A stretch of DNA of 56,496 bases from an uncultured Lewinella sp. (GTDB lineage Bacteria; Bacteroidota; Bacteroidia; Chitinophagales; Saprospiraceae). Shown here piece after piece: positions 19,583-28,276 of this stretch (within the stretch, counting starts at the first letter, position 1; every line of letters starts with the position of its first letter). The stretch spans positions 1-56,496 of the forward strand of contig CAJXPD010000026.1 of assembly GCA_913057785.1 (NCBI GenBank), in the 5' to 3' direction. The notes beneath the pieces are model-generated. The model worked only from the letters and a program-made list of their open reading frames with translations. It made no database searches and was not told the origin of the DNA. The position numbers and the translations under genes were made by a program.

Positions 19583-19894
19583 GAAATACGTTTTATAGGG
19601 TTAAAAATATTTAGCTTGAACTCGGGCGCGCAGATTAACTAGATTAGAAATGTTCTTTTAAGTTAGTCCTCTCCGAAGGAAGTACCAAAGAAAGCACTTT
19701 AAAGTTTTGTAAATAACGATTATCCGAGAGGAGGTCTCCAATCAACATCAGTCTCCTTCCACAACACTGACTGCAAAGATTTGCCATTAGGAAGTACTCC
19801 ACTACCTATTTATCCAATCTGACATCTTATTTCTGGTAGTCTGCCGGTCTCTGGTGCACTTTTGTGCCATATAACCCCTAAAACCCATCAGAAA
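19583..19894. other. Intergenic region with nothing recognised
   Basis: About 310 bases between divergent genes. I see no structured RNA, no clear consensus promoter and no hidden coding frame. It presumably holds both promoters. Confidence 0.5.
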
Positions 19895-20581
19895 ATGAAT
19901 ACAATTGAGTTACTTGTTCAAAAAGGAAAATTGGATAAAGTCTTTGAACGCTTGCTTCAGACCACCAGCCATCGTACACTCAGAAATCAAGTTTTGAATC
20001 TTCAAAGTGAATGGAATGAAAATGAAAGATCCATGCGCTTAGGGATTCTCACACACAGCGAGTACACAACGACTTCTAATCGTATTCGAGTAGCGCTTGT
20101 GGATCTCTGTGGGCGTACTAACCTAAGTTCCTCCAGCGCTTCCTCCGACGATTACTCCCACAAAATCACAGCACTCCAACAGTTGAAGAAGAAAGTCCGT
20201 TTTGGATTCAGTCAAGAGCTAAAAGGTACCCTTTCCGGCCTATTAGATGATTTCCTGACCTACGAAAGTACGAGGCGCCGAAATGAGCTGTTCGACATTG
20301 GAGAAGTAGAGATTGAGATACTGAATGAACGTTATGATGACTTCCTAGAAGCTCACGAAAGAGCGTTGAGAACAAAACACGCAATGAAAGTAGCCGCCCT
20401 AAAACGACAGCTTAATGAATTGGAACAAAACCTGACGGTCGATGCCACTCTGGCCATTATCGACAACTTGATTGCCCTAGATGTGGAATATGCAGAATGG
20501 AAAGATGCAGCTGCCAGTCTGAATTCTAGCAACGTAGAGAACTTTGCGTACCAGTTGGCAGAGGTGATTGATGCTTTGTAA
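19895..20581 (+). CDS. Effector-associated domain 11 (EAD11) protein
   Basis: The first 71 residues from ATG 19895 match the EAD11 adaptor pattern: IELLVQKGKLDKVFERLLQ, then QVLNLQSEWNENERSMRLG, then YTTTSNRIRVALVDL. EADs are small helical domains thought to bring together components of bacterial conflict systems and NTPase-type defence. The remaining 155 residues are predicted helical and coiled-coil and match nothing I know. No cognate EAD-bearing effector, such as a protease or NTPase, is in the window, so it may act with a partner elsewhere. The start is the second Met, since the upstream ATG adds a non-conserved tail. Confidence 0.7.
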   Translation: MNTIELLVQKGKLDKVFERLLQTTSHRTLRNQVLNLQSEWNENERSMRLGILTHSEYTTTSNRIRVALVDLCGRTNLSSSSASSDDYSHKITALQQLKKKVRFGFSQELKGTLSGLLDDFLTYESTRRRNELFDIGEVEIEILNERYDDFLEAHERALRTKHAMKVAALKRQLNELEQNLTVDATLAIIDNLIALDVEYAEWKDAAASLNSSNVENFAYQLAEVIDAL

Positions 20582-20668
20582 TGTTAATGGATGATGTTTA
20601 ATGTATAATGAGGGGCTGGGATAGCCTTGTTCCAGCCTTCCGGCTTTGTCATAAACCTGGCTTGCTGT

Positions 20669-20679
20669 AGAACTCCTGA
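20669..20679. other. Candidate left attachment core
   Basis: AGAACTCCTGA, identical to 56486-56496. It lies between the EAD11 gene and the minus-strand accessory genes. If true, the element is about 36 kb and carries the DUF3644/TcmP/DUF5131 genes. Confidence 0.3.
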
Positions 20680-20763
20680 CGGGAATGAACTTAATGTTGC
20701 AATTATATGATAATCAATAAATTATTATCACCATTTAAAAAACTTAGAAATACCTAGTAACTA

Positions 20764-21174
20764 TTATCGCTTATCACCACTAATCTGAATCACAGATTTA
20801 TCAAAAAAGCCGGTGGCCTCCATCCGTAATGTTAAGGTTAGGAGATCTCCCATAAACTGGCCTTCTCCTGTCATTTTGTAAGCATCACCTCCAACATCGA
20901 TGATGTCTTCCGGAACGGTGAAGTTCCCGTTTTCCCACATGAATACAGTGTAAAGCAGAGCAGAGTCCTTGAAGGTCATTTCATTGGGCTGACCTTTGTT
21001 AACAAAGATAGTTCCGGAGCCATGATCGCCGTAGCTGCCCCAATCATCTTGCCCGGTCAGATTAAAGGTATAATCATACCTGCCTGCATATTGATCCCGT
21101 AGATCTTTTTTTTCTTTGGAGCAACTGGCAATGAGAAAAAAAGCAAGTAATAAAAGAGATAATTTAATTTTCAT
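20764..21174 (-). CDS. Small lipoprotein
   Basis: A 136-aa lipoprotein (lipobox LIASC, Cys18). The mature part is beta-rich, with YAGRYDYTFNLTGQD at the start, and resembles small secreted proteins of Bacteroidota with a lipocalin or meander fold. No catalytic motif. Located between the EAD11 gene and the membrane-protein pair. Confidence 0.65.
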   Translation of the reverse strand: MKIKLSLLLLAFFLIASCSKEKKDLRDQYAGRYDYTFNLTGQDDWGSYGDHGSGTIFVNKGQPNEMTFKDSALLYTVFMWENGNFTVPEDIIDVGGDAYKMTGEGQFMGDLLTLTLRMEATGFFDKSVIQISGDKR

Positions 21175-21336
21175 CCTCTAGAATTTTAGTGAGGATGTAA
21201 GATGTCTTTATTTGTGATATAGGGCAAGTCTTTGTTATAAGACTAAAAACCTGATGGGGCTTTCTCTCAGCACGAAATTATTGATTAATAATGCATTAAT
21301 CTGTCTTTCGTTTCAGTCAAAAACAATGATGAGAAC

Positions 21337-22044
21337 CTAAGAAGCTACGCGCAAAATTCCATTCTTCATCCGTATGTTAAGCTTTGGATCTGGAGTATTG
21401 TTATAGTAAAGTGATATCACTCCAAGTAATAGGTTAAAGTCTATATCCTGAATGGTATCAAAATCTAACATTGAACCAAAATTGTTTTCCACATTCATAT
21501 ATAGAACCGAGTACGTCTCCGCTGGTCGATCCTTAAAAAGCAAAATGTAGAAGGGAGTATCGATTTTAACTCTTTTGTATATTCTAGCTACATCATCCTT
21601 ATGATCGCCAGTGAATGATATACTATCAGTTGAAATCTCCTTTATAGAAGCTATCCTATGACCATCGAAAATATCCTTATTTCCCAAGTAAAAAAACATG
21701 TTATACATCTTCTCCCTAAACTCAGATGGGCTTATTGAACTTTGGTCTAGGAGATCATCTCCGTAAATAATTGTTACATCGTGCTTAGGGCTATTATCTA
21801 GGTTATTAGCAGGAACATCGATTTTTCTTTCAGATTTAGCAGCATTAATCAATGCAATTAAATTTTGAGAAAGCAACTCTGGATTTTTCACACTAGGAAC
21901 TTGTCTTTTCTCGATTATTAACTCCAATTCAGATTCTAGGATATTGACTTGCTGCTTTATAATATATAGCCACGCCCCAACTCCAGTCAATAGGATTGAA
22001 CAGCCTAGTGTAACAACTTTGAGAAGCAAAATTAATTTTGGCAT
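21337..22044 (-). CDS. Membrane-anchored protein of unknown function
   Basis: A 235-aa protein with one N-terminal membrane helix (about residues 4-29), then a short coiled coil (LESELELIIEKR) and a soluble domain. It ends ten bases from the next gene upstream, so the two form an operon. I recognise no domain. Neighbouring DUF5131/TcmP/DUF3644 genes suggest an accessory locus, but whether it works with them is not shown. Confidence 0.6.
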   Translation of the reverse strand: MPKLILLLKVVTLGCSILLTGVGAWLYIIKQQVNILESELELIIEKRQVPSVKNPELLSQNLIALINAAKSERKIDVPANNLDNSPKHDVTIIYGDDLLDQSSISPSEFREKMYNMFFYLGNKDIFDGHRIASIKEISTDSISFTGDHKDDVARIYKRVKIDTPFYILLFKDRPAETYSVLYMNVENNFGSMLDFDTIQDIDFNLLLGVISLYYNNTPDPKLNIRMKNGILRVAS

Positions 22045-22053
22045 AAGGAATTT

Positions 22054-22419
22054 CTACCTAGTTGGGCATTTCAGAAACTGACTTAGTTCACTCAGTCTTT
22101 CCGTCTGGAATTTAATAGTGTCACAGTCTAATTGAATGTTATTGCTGAGGAGTTCCCTAATATATCTTTCTGTTTCAGCCTTCAATTCAATATCGGTAAC
22201 GTATTTAGTTGTATCAGGCATTGATTGTTTGATCTCGTGGATGGCTGCTGCCATTCTACTAACTTTATCCGTGTGCTTATATACCTGGTAAAGCAAAGTG
22301 GAGATTCCAACTACTAAAATAACTACCCCACCAATCCACCATCTAATATTCTTAGCTAGCTTAGTAAAGGTGTCAACCTGATCTGGCAAATTATCTTTTG
22401 CTTTTTCTTCATCAGCCAT
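22054..22419 (-). CDS. Small single-span membrane protein
   Basis: A 121-aa protein with one membrane helix at about residues 27-48 (WWIGGVVILVVGISTLLYQV) and a helical C-terminal half with repeated Glu. It sits between the DUF5131 gene (40-base gap) and the next membrane protein (10-base gap), likely co-transcribed. No known family. Confidence 0.6.
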   Translation of the reverse strand: MADEEKAKDNLPDQVDTFTKLAKNIRWWIGGVVILVVGISTLLYQVYKHTDKVSRMAAAIHEIKQSMPDTTKYVTDIELKAETERYIRELLSNNIQLDCDTIKFQTERLSELSQFLKCPTR

Positions 22420-22459
22420 GAATAAGTATTAGGGGTTAAGGTAAAGATCCATATAATAG

Positions 22460-23227
22460 CTATCTCAGCTGTACATTAGCTGGCATTTCCCGATAGATCA
22501 CACCATCCAGCTGACACCCACCTTTTGCGTGAGACTCATGCTTTGTGTCTATGGTAGGATCAAGAGGGTCCACATTGAATTTCTTATGTCCCCACTGTTT
22601 AAAAAAGAATGGAACCTCTTTCTCCTTGCATCTTTTGTGAACATCATCTACCCACTCTTTTTTCATTGGACGGGCTTTAGGGCCTGATTCTCCACCAACA
22701 ATAACCCAGTCAATATTATCTAATTCTAAGTTGTTCACAGGCCCAATAAGAGGCTCTACAGAGAGAAATTTGACAGCAGCTTGTGTTTCTGCTAAATCTG
22801 TAGCTCGGAATGAAACTTTGTCTTCTTCGACAGATACTCCCATCCAAATATTTTCTGTCCATTTTAGTTCGGAAGAAATTTCTTTTAAACGTTGAGATCG
22901 CTTAGTAAGTACTTGGTAAACGTGATGTGTCTGGTTCATTACCTCAAACACTTCCTGGATATAATCAAGAGGTACCTTTTCATGAAAGAGATCGCTCATT
23001 GAGTTTACAAATACGACCCTTCTTTTTTTCCATTTGTACGGTATCCCAAGGGTTTGTGGAGCAAGATTTAATTTGAATCCATTTTTGTATTGCTCTCGGC
23101 CCATTGCTTTCAGTCTAAAGGCCATTCTTTCGGCGTAGCAGTTTTTACAGCCTGCGGAAATCTTGGTACACCCGGTAACTGGGTTCCAGGTTGTTTCTGT
23201 CCACTCGATTGAAGATTTACTCATCAA
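22460..23227 (-). CDS. DUF5131 / Gp37-Gp68 family three-Cys protein
   Basis: A 255-aa member of the phage Gp37/Gp68 (DUF5131) family. The three-Cys motif CTKISAGCKNC (Cys20, Cys27, Cys30), preceded by IEWTETTWNPVTG, resembles an iron-sulphur site of radical-SAM-like enzymes, though the CX6CX2C spacing differs from the classic CX3CX2C. Also visible are VFVNSMSDLFHEKVP, QVLTKRSQR and VIVGGESGPKARP, all family marks. It is usually encoded next to TcmP, as here, with the stop of tcmP and the start of this gene directly adjacent. The pair is thought to modify nucleic acid, but the reaction is not known to me. Confidence 0.88.
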   Translation of the reverse strand: MMSKSSIEWTETTWNPVTGCTKISAGCKNCYAERMAFRLKAMGREQYKNGFKLNLAPQTLGIPYKWKKRRVVFVNSMSDLFHEKVPLDYIQEVFEVMNQTHHVYQVLTKRSQRLKEISSELKWTENIWMGVSVEEDKVSFRATDLAETQAAVKFLSVEPLIGPVNNLELDNIDWVIVGGESGPKARPMKKEWVDDVHKRCKEKEVPFFFKQWGHKKFNVDPLDPTIDTKHESHAKGGCQLDGVIYREMPANVQLR

Positions 23228-24364
23228 TTACTTCTTGAATTTTAAAATACATTGATCTGTCAGTAAAACTGTAACCTTATGATTCTTGTCATCTATAAAG
23301 TTAGCATGGACTAAATTCTTTTCCACCATCCTTCTTAAAGTCTGAGAATAATGAGAAGCACAATATTTAGTGTTGGCTTGGTGCTTCTCAAACAAACTTC
23401 TGGCAGTCAAAGTCTTGCCCTTAAAATCCTTCAATAACAGCTGCGATAGTCCCTTCAAATTATCCTCAGTAAAATTGAATTCTATACCGGCACTATAATT
23501 CATTTTCTTAGCGTCAAAAGTGTATGTACCATCCTTTTCAAGGTCAGCACCTATATTATCAAAATCGTAATAGACTTGTTTGACCAATTCATAGCCTTTC
23601 GAGTGTTTTGTGAAATGAACAATATAGTGGCTAGTAGCAGTGCTATCTTCTTCTTGAAACTTAAATGCAGCATGATACAACCCTTTTGGAATGCATTTCT
23701 TGAATTCATCTGCTAAATTATCAATGATCAACCCCAACCTTTCATGCACACTAGCTTTATATCTTCTTTCCTTTTTTATCTTTTCAATAGTCGTTGGAAA
23801 AAGTAGAGTCATTAGTTGATCAAATTTGTCGTTCTCTATGGCAGCATGAATTCTTTTTATGTTTACGAACAAGAACAATTCGTTTCCCCAATTTTGTAAA
23901 AACTGAGATAGTTCTTGAGTGTTAATTCCTTTATAACCCCAAGGATCAAAAAATAGTAAGGTAGGACGTGGATTCTTTCCCTCAAACTTTCTTGTTAGAT
24001 AATTTTTGATTTGCTGATCTTCACCTACTGTCTTATCTCCAAATCGTGGAGCAAATGTGAAAGTGTTACCCGAAAAATGCGTTGCAAAATTTTTCTCTAA
24101 ATCATCTATGTATGCATTGTCATTGAACATTAGCCAAACAATATCTTTTAGCTTTTTCTCCTTAGAAACTGCATCAGCTATAAGCATTGGTGTAGACCAA
24201 CTGCCATCTTTATAGATTCCCGGGCCAGCGAATAAATCCAAATACACGATCTTTTTTTGAGGTGCCCTATTAATAATCTTACAATAGCTTGGAAAATACT
24301 TTGCAACGATGCTTGCTTTTATCCGTGACGAATCGGTTTGGACATCAAAAAATTCTTGGTTCAT
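23228..24364 (-). CDS. tcmP: Three-Cys-motif partner protein TcmP
   Basis: A 378-aa protein that accompanies three-Cys-motif (DUF5131) proteins. Residues 41-49 (YLDLFAGPG) look like a methyltransferase-type Rossmann motif and LLFFDPWGYKG near residue 145 looks like the second active loop, so a nucleotide-modifying role is plausible. The last 80 residues form a winged-helix-like tail. I choose ATG 24364; a TTG seven codons upstream is less likely. It abuts the DUF5131 gene with no gap, so the two are surely co-expressed. Confidence 0.85.
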   Translation of the reverse strand: MNQEFFDVQTDSSRIKASIVAKYFPSYCKIINRAPQKKIVYLDLFAGPGIYKDGSWSTPMLIADAVSKEKKLKDIVWLMFNDNAYIDDLEKNFATHFSGNTFTFAPRFGDKTVGEDQQIKNYLTRKFEGKNPRPTLLFFDPWGYKGINTQELSQFLQNWGNELFLFVNIKRIHAAIENDKFDQLMTLLFPTTIEKIKKERRYKASVHERLGLIIDNLADEFKKCIPKGLYHAAFKFQEEDSTATSHYIVHFTKHSKGYELVKQVYYDFDNIGADLEKDGTYTFDAKKMNYSAGIEFNFTEDNLKGLSQLLLKDFKGKTLTARSLFEKHQANTKYCASHYSQTLRRMVEKNLVHANFIDDKNHKVTVLLTDQCILKFKK

Positions 24365-24436
24365 GAGATTAGTTTTCAATATCAAAAATAAATTTTCCTG
24401 CTTAAAACTAGGTGTTAGGTGTTGATAGCTTTTCCC

Positions 24437-25420
24437 TTAATCATTGGCATTCTTGCTTCGTAAATCAAGAATAACCAATCTCAGACAATCATGATTGTAT
24501 AGAGATGATATGCTTTTTGGGACGGTGCCATTTTGCTCATAACTGACTTTTTGCCTCCTGTTCCTAAATAAGTAACTCGAATATTTTCTATCATCTTTTA
24601 GACCTTTTTCAGCTATGTATTGAAAGAACTCGTTTCTCTTTATCTCAGGGATTTCAGATTTTACGGCCTTGTATAAATCTGTAGCAGTCAAAGGATAAGA
24701 ATCAACAATGACCCTGTCCTTAATAATGGTTGCGGTAGCGGTATTTCCTGAGTTCACAGAAATTTCAAGATCTGTCGAATGCGTAATATTTTTTGCCGAT
24801 TTTAGATTGACCTCGATCTCACAATTGAATTCATAAGGTCCACTGTTTACCTCACGTTGATGATTAGTTATTCTCTTTAAGATATTCTGAATTGCTTCTT
24901 CCTCCTTCTCAAGTTCCAGCAGTTTCAAAGACTTGAAATTGTACACAAACCCTAGGGGGAAGATGTAGAAGTTATATTGATCAATGCTATCTCCAAACCA
25001 CTCCTTACATAACCTATGATAGTTTTTTAAACACGCCACTCCTAGTGTGAAAACCAGGTAATCTACAGATTCAGAATTAACGAAATGAATAGAGTTGTCT
25101 CTTACCTCGATAATTGCGGTCAGGTTCTTCAAAACAACATCAGGAAGACCAATTCTTCTTGCACAACCAATAAGCTCAAGAGTCATTGGAGCCCCTGCAC
25201 GATTTGTCTTGAAGCCTCCGCTACTTATTGGAATATATAATGACTCAAGGTTTTCCGAGTTATCAAGAAGTAGCTTTCCTTTCAATAAGGCTTCCCAAGC
25301 GTTTATCAGGAGAATAGAGAAAACTTCACTTCGCTGAGCGAAATTTGGCTTGTTGTAAATCTCAATAGCTGCTAGCGCGAACGATACCGATTTTTCATGA
25401 AAAATTCCAGATGTTACCAT
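24437..25420 (-). CDS. DUF3644 protein with HEPN-like RNase motif
   Basis: A 327-aa protein matching DUF3644: SILLINAWEALLKGKLLL near residue 35-52 and a helix with RDNSIH (Arg107 to His112), an Rx4H motif as found in HEPN ribonucleases. HEPN proteins cut RNA in many toxin and phage-defence systems. The C-terminal part appears to be a small DNA-binding-like domain. The gene starts a run of minus-strand genes (DUF3644, TcmP, DUF5131), with 72 bases before tcmP. Whether these act together is inference. Confidence 0.75.
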   Translation of the reverse strand: MVTSGIFHEKSVSFALAAIEIYNKPNFAQRSEVFSILLINAWEALLKGKLLLDNSENLESLYIPISSGGFKTNRAGAPMTLELIGCARRIGLPDVVLKNLTAIIEVRDNSIHFVNSESVDYLVFTLGVACLKNYHRLCKEWFGDSIDQYNFYIFPLGFVYNFKSLKLLELEKEEEAIQNILKRITNHQREVNSGPYEFNCEIEVNLKSAKNITHSTDLEISVNSGNTATATIIKDRVIVDSYPLTATDLYKAVKSEIPEIKRNEFFQYIAEKGLKDDRKYSSYLFRNRRQKVSYEQNGTVPKSISSLYNHDCLRLVILDLRSKNAND

Positions 25421-25622
25421 TATTGTATCTTATGTGGTGACTCCCAATAAGTCTCAATCCCTTTCTATAGCCGTACGGAGTAGAAGTTTTGTAAGCTATT
25501 TTACCATTACAGATAATCCTACAATAAGTGTGATTGTGCAAAGAAATAAATTGATTTTAATCCTCGATAGTTTTGGTGAGGATGCAAGATGGATTTATTA
25601 TCGATGTCAATCAAGAGTAATC

Positions 25623-25943
25623 TTATTCCTTATTTATCAAGTCTTCAGGACTGTAGTCTGTAGTTCCCGTTGGTCTACCTATACTTCCTGCAAATCCTGG
25701 GTAACCTGGATGTCCAGGATACCCAGGATAACCGGGGTATCCTGGATATCCTCGATATGGGAAACTATTTAGCTTACAAAACCTATCAGAATAAAAAATA
25801 GAGCCTAGATACTTTCCTTGTTTGTCAACAGCATGTTCATCATCCCAAGGAAACCATCCAATCCAATGAGCTCTAGAACTATATATATAATCTTCAATTC
25901 TGAACGCAATCCAGGTACCACTTGAATTAAAAAGGTATGTCAT
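25623..25943 (-). CDS. Small protein with GYP (collagen-like) repeats
   Basis: A 106-aa protein. The first 65 residues look globular, with aromatic-rich strands (WIGWFPWDDEHAVDKQGKY) and one Cys. A run of about seven GYP/GHP/GFA triplets follows at 66-86, then a short polar tail. Gly-x-Pro triplets suggest a polyproline-II or collagen-like stalk. The repeat is also visible in the DNA as imperfect 9-base units at 25690-25760, which could expand or contract. No signal peptide. Function unknown. Confidence 0.55.
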   Translation of the reverse strand: MTYLFNSSGTWIAFRIEDYIYSSRAHWIGWFPWDDEHAVDKQGKYLGSIFYSDRFCKLNSFPYRGYPGYPGYPGYPGHPGYPGFAGSIGRPTGTTDYSPEDLINKE

Positions 25944-26027
25944 ATTTTTGGCTATTTAGCCTCAGAATTAACTGCCTGAGGCATGCGGAATAAATTCCGA
26001 GTGTTATAAAGATTAGAATCTATTTAT

Positions 26028-27050
26028 CTATGGTACTACCCCCCCAAGAACTGGGTAATTCGTCCCTCGTACCACCAACTCCTCATAAGGAGTCTTTTTA
26101 TATGTCCTATGTACCATAATCGCAGCTATCTTAATATTGACGTTAATGCCATTCATGATGTTATCATTCAAAAGATGTACGCGAAATGAGCCCTGGAGAT
26201 TATCTGTGAACTTACCACTAGCTACTACGCTATTCCCTTTAGCTAGATAAAACTCTTGGCCATTTTGGACAGCAGCAAACCAAAATTGTATGTTATTACC
26301 TTTGGGTGGGTTTGAAAAGGTAGTATATGCATCCAATGCTAACCCGATTACAGGGTTTGCCGTAGCGCCCAACATTGATCCAGCCTTATTAAGGAAAGCT
26401 TTGGTGTCATTTTGATAAGCTTCTTGGCCCTCGTCTCCAACACCAATCCAATAAGCCCAAGAAGTAACCTCAGATGTCTTTAAATCAGATTTTTGATTAG
26501 ATGGTAGATCAACGACAAAGGAATTCCTATTTCCGTTGGCGTTCGTGGACGAATGAACTCTTTCCACTCTTTCCACCACACTTATAGCTTGAGTATCGAC
26601 CTTAACTAGATCTCTTCGATATTTCTTCACATAACTCGAATCATACCGAGTCTGCCACTTTACAGTAGGATCAAAGTCCACTGATGCCTCAGAATCTGGT
26701 ACGCGACTGATCTTCATCCTACATATTTTCCCAGATAATCCCCCTCCTTTTATCCGAAAGGCATAGATTTTGGTGCCTTTCACATCGAACCGTTTACCAG
26801 CAACTTTCTTAGTCTTAAAGTCGAAGAATATAGAAGAACCTCCATATTCTGCAATTTCAACTTCTTTAATGTGCTTACCTCTAACTACTTCAATATCGAA
26901 TACAATTTGATCCCCATCTGCAAATCCATAGTAGAAGGTTTCATCCTTTGTGACCTTTAAGGTTTGCTCTGTAATGACTATTGGATCGACTTGTGCATTC
27001 AGGCTGACAATAAAGACTGCCAGTGCTGTCAACATGACAAACTTTTTCAT
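26028..27050 (-). CDS. Large secreted protein of unknown function
   Basis: A 340-aa protein with a signal peptide (MKKFVMLTALAVFIVSLNAQ). The first 110 residues after the signal form a beta sandwich-like region (YYGFADGDQIVFDIEV). A linker with a Val/Glu/Arg run follows, then a second domain with AYWIGVGDEGQEAYQND and QFWFAAVQNGQEFYL. I do not recognise the family. It is the last gene before the virus-like region and may be its outermost cargo or a host gene. Confidence 0.6.
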   Translation of the reverse strand: MKKFVMLTALAVFIVSLNAQVDPIVITEQTLKVTKDETFYYGFADGDQIVFDIEVVRGKHIKEVEIAEYGGSSIFFDFKTKKVAGKRFDVKGTKIYAFRIKGGGLSGKICRMKISRVPDSEASVDFDPTVKWQTRYDSSYVKKYRRDLVKVDTQAISVVERVERVHSSTNANGNRNSFVVDLPSNQKSDLKTSEVTSWAYWIGVGDEGQEAYQNDTKAFLNKAGSMLGATANPVIGLALDAYTTFSNPPKGNNIQFWFAAVQNGQEFYLAKGNSVVASGKFTDNLQGSFRVHLLNDNIMNGINVNIKIAAIMVHRTYKKTPYEELVVRGTNYPVLGGVVP

Positions 27051-27193
27051 GAATTCCGTATTTAAAACATTTTAGTAGAGAGCTTCCAGCATAGAGGGGA
27101 TACGCTAGAGAGCCAAGCTGTTAAGTGATAAAGTGGTTGCTTGTGCTTGTTTCTTTTACTGCGTGAGAATTCTAAATATCTATGTCTATGGTC

Positions 27194-27220
27194 TAAAAAG
27201 GCTGTAAAAACAACTAGCCT
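27194..27220 (-). terminator. Terminator of the repressor gene
   Basis: On the minus strand AGGCT (27220-27216) pairs with AGCCT (27203-27199), followed by TTTTT. It is 20 bases past the repressor stop codon. Confidence 0.6.
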
Positions 27221-27240
27221 CTATAAATAATTACTTTATT

Positions 27241-27603
27241 CTATTCAATCTCCAATCGAGAAGCAAGCGAGGGAGCATGTTCTTTGATCTCTCGCTCCAG
27301 CATCCGCACTTTATCTTTATACATAACCAAGAGTTCCTCCTTAAGCATTTCCTTCTCCGGATCTTCTTGTTTTACCTCTGATGCAACTCCATCCAAACCC
27401 GATTCACCTTTTCCCGTCAAGAACCAACGCATATTGAGTTGTGGATAAGCTTCGGCTATGGCTACTATAGTACTTCCGGCTATCCCTCTGTCTTGCGTGA
27501 TAGTTTTACTAATAGACTGTGTGCTAGTGTTGATCTTTTCTGCGACAATTTTCTGTTTTCCTTCGAACCTAACTATCTCTAGAAGTCTTTGAGACAAAGA
27601 CAT
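27241..27603 (-). CDS. Phage-type helix-turn-helix repressor
   Basis: A 120-aa DNA-binding protein. The N-terminal 70 residues form a Cro/CI-like HTH: SLSQRLLEIVRFEGKQKIVA, then TSTQSISKTITQ, then STIVAIAEAYPQLNMRWFLTGKG, the last typical of Bacteroidota phage and mobile-element repressors. The C-terminal 45 residues are an acidic coiled coil for dimerisation. It has no peptidase domain, so induction would need another signal. It faces the plus-strand early genes across a palindrome-rich region, as a lysogeny regulator would. Confidence 0.8.
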   Translation of the reverse strand: MSLSQRLLEIVRFEGKQKIVAEKINTSTQSISKTITQDRGIAGSTIVAIAEAYPQLNMRWFLTGKGESGLDGVASEVKQEDPEKEMLKEELLVMYKDKVRMLEREIKEHAPSLASRLEIE

Positions 27604-27925
27604 ATATATATTATTTGTATAAAAATGTGTCTTTTTGGCAATTTTTTGTTGTCAAAAAGTTGTTTAAGTTTCCTTTTTGCACAATATTTGTAATGCAAAA
27701 AGGAAAGGTTCTAGTGAAGAATATACACTATTTAATGTCAAAACATCAAATGTTTGACACACGAAAATAGTGTTTTTAAACCAAAGTTGACTGAAATATC
27801 AAATAAAGTTGAATACGAGGTAGGTGAGATTGGGGGGCAATCAAGTTCATAGCGACAGATACTGTATTGATTCAGGTACAATATAGAAATTAACAATAAT
27901 ACATCTCCCTTTAATTATAAGGAAT
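27604..27925. promoter_or_regulatory. Control region with nested operator-like palindromes
   Basis: Three inverted repeats lie between the repressor and the first plus gene. (1) TTTTTGGCA and TGTCAAAAA around 27631-27658, with one mismatch. (2) Thirteen-base perfect arms at 27669-27681 and 27694-27706 with a 12-base centre, containing the TTTTTGCA half-site. (3) TGTCAAA (27736-27742) with TTTGACA (27753-27759), nested inside ACACTATTT (27725-27733) with AAATAGTGT (27765-27773). Shared half-sites of the type TTTTTGnCA suggest binding by one regulator. The role is inferred from position. Confidence 0.6.
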
Positions 27926-28231
27926 ATGGAAAAAAAGAAAGAGCAGTTAATCGCCTTTGCGAATCACCTAAAAGCAGAATTAAGCCATAAAGAATTCTCA
28001 GTATTACCGGCAACCTTATCGGTTACTTTGAATCGCTTTGGTCGATTGATGAGAGGGAAAGTAGATTGGACGGTGGATGAGATCGGCAAAATCGCTCCCC
28101 TACTGGATACGGACCCCGTAGAACTAATTGAAAAATGGGAAATTGGTGACCAAAATATCACCCTATTCCAGTACAAATTGATCCTGGCAGAACGGGGAGA
28201 AAAAATCCATCGTGCTATTCATGCTGCTTAA
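27926..28231 (+). CDS. Small HTH protein, Cro-like or antirepressor
   Basis: A 101-aa protein with a helix-rich N-terminal half that looks like a degenerate HTH of the XRE class (VLPATLSVTLNRFGRLMRGK, then WTVDEIGKIAPLLDTDPVEL). The start ATG 27926 follows TAAGGA at 5 bases. It is the first plus-strand gene after the operator region, so it is a candidate Cro-type early regulator. Confidence 0.6.
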   Translation: MEKKKEQLIAFANHLKAELSHKEFSVLPATLSVTLNRFGRLMRGKVDWTVDEIGKIAPLLDTDPVELIEKWEIGDQNITLFQYKLILAERGEKIHRAIHAA

Positions 28232-28276
28232 AAGAGGTCAACCTAACAATTAAATCCCGTTGTAATCCCCATTGTT

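Noticed and set aside
22460-23227. Classical radical SAM enzyme
   Set aside because: Cys spacing is CX6CX2C rather than CX3CX2C, and the surrounding motifs match DUF5131.
25690-25760. CRISPR-like repeats
   Set aside because: The short repeats are in-frame codons for GYP triplets; there are no spacers.
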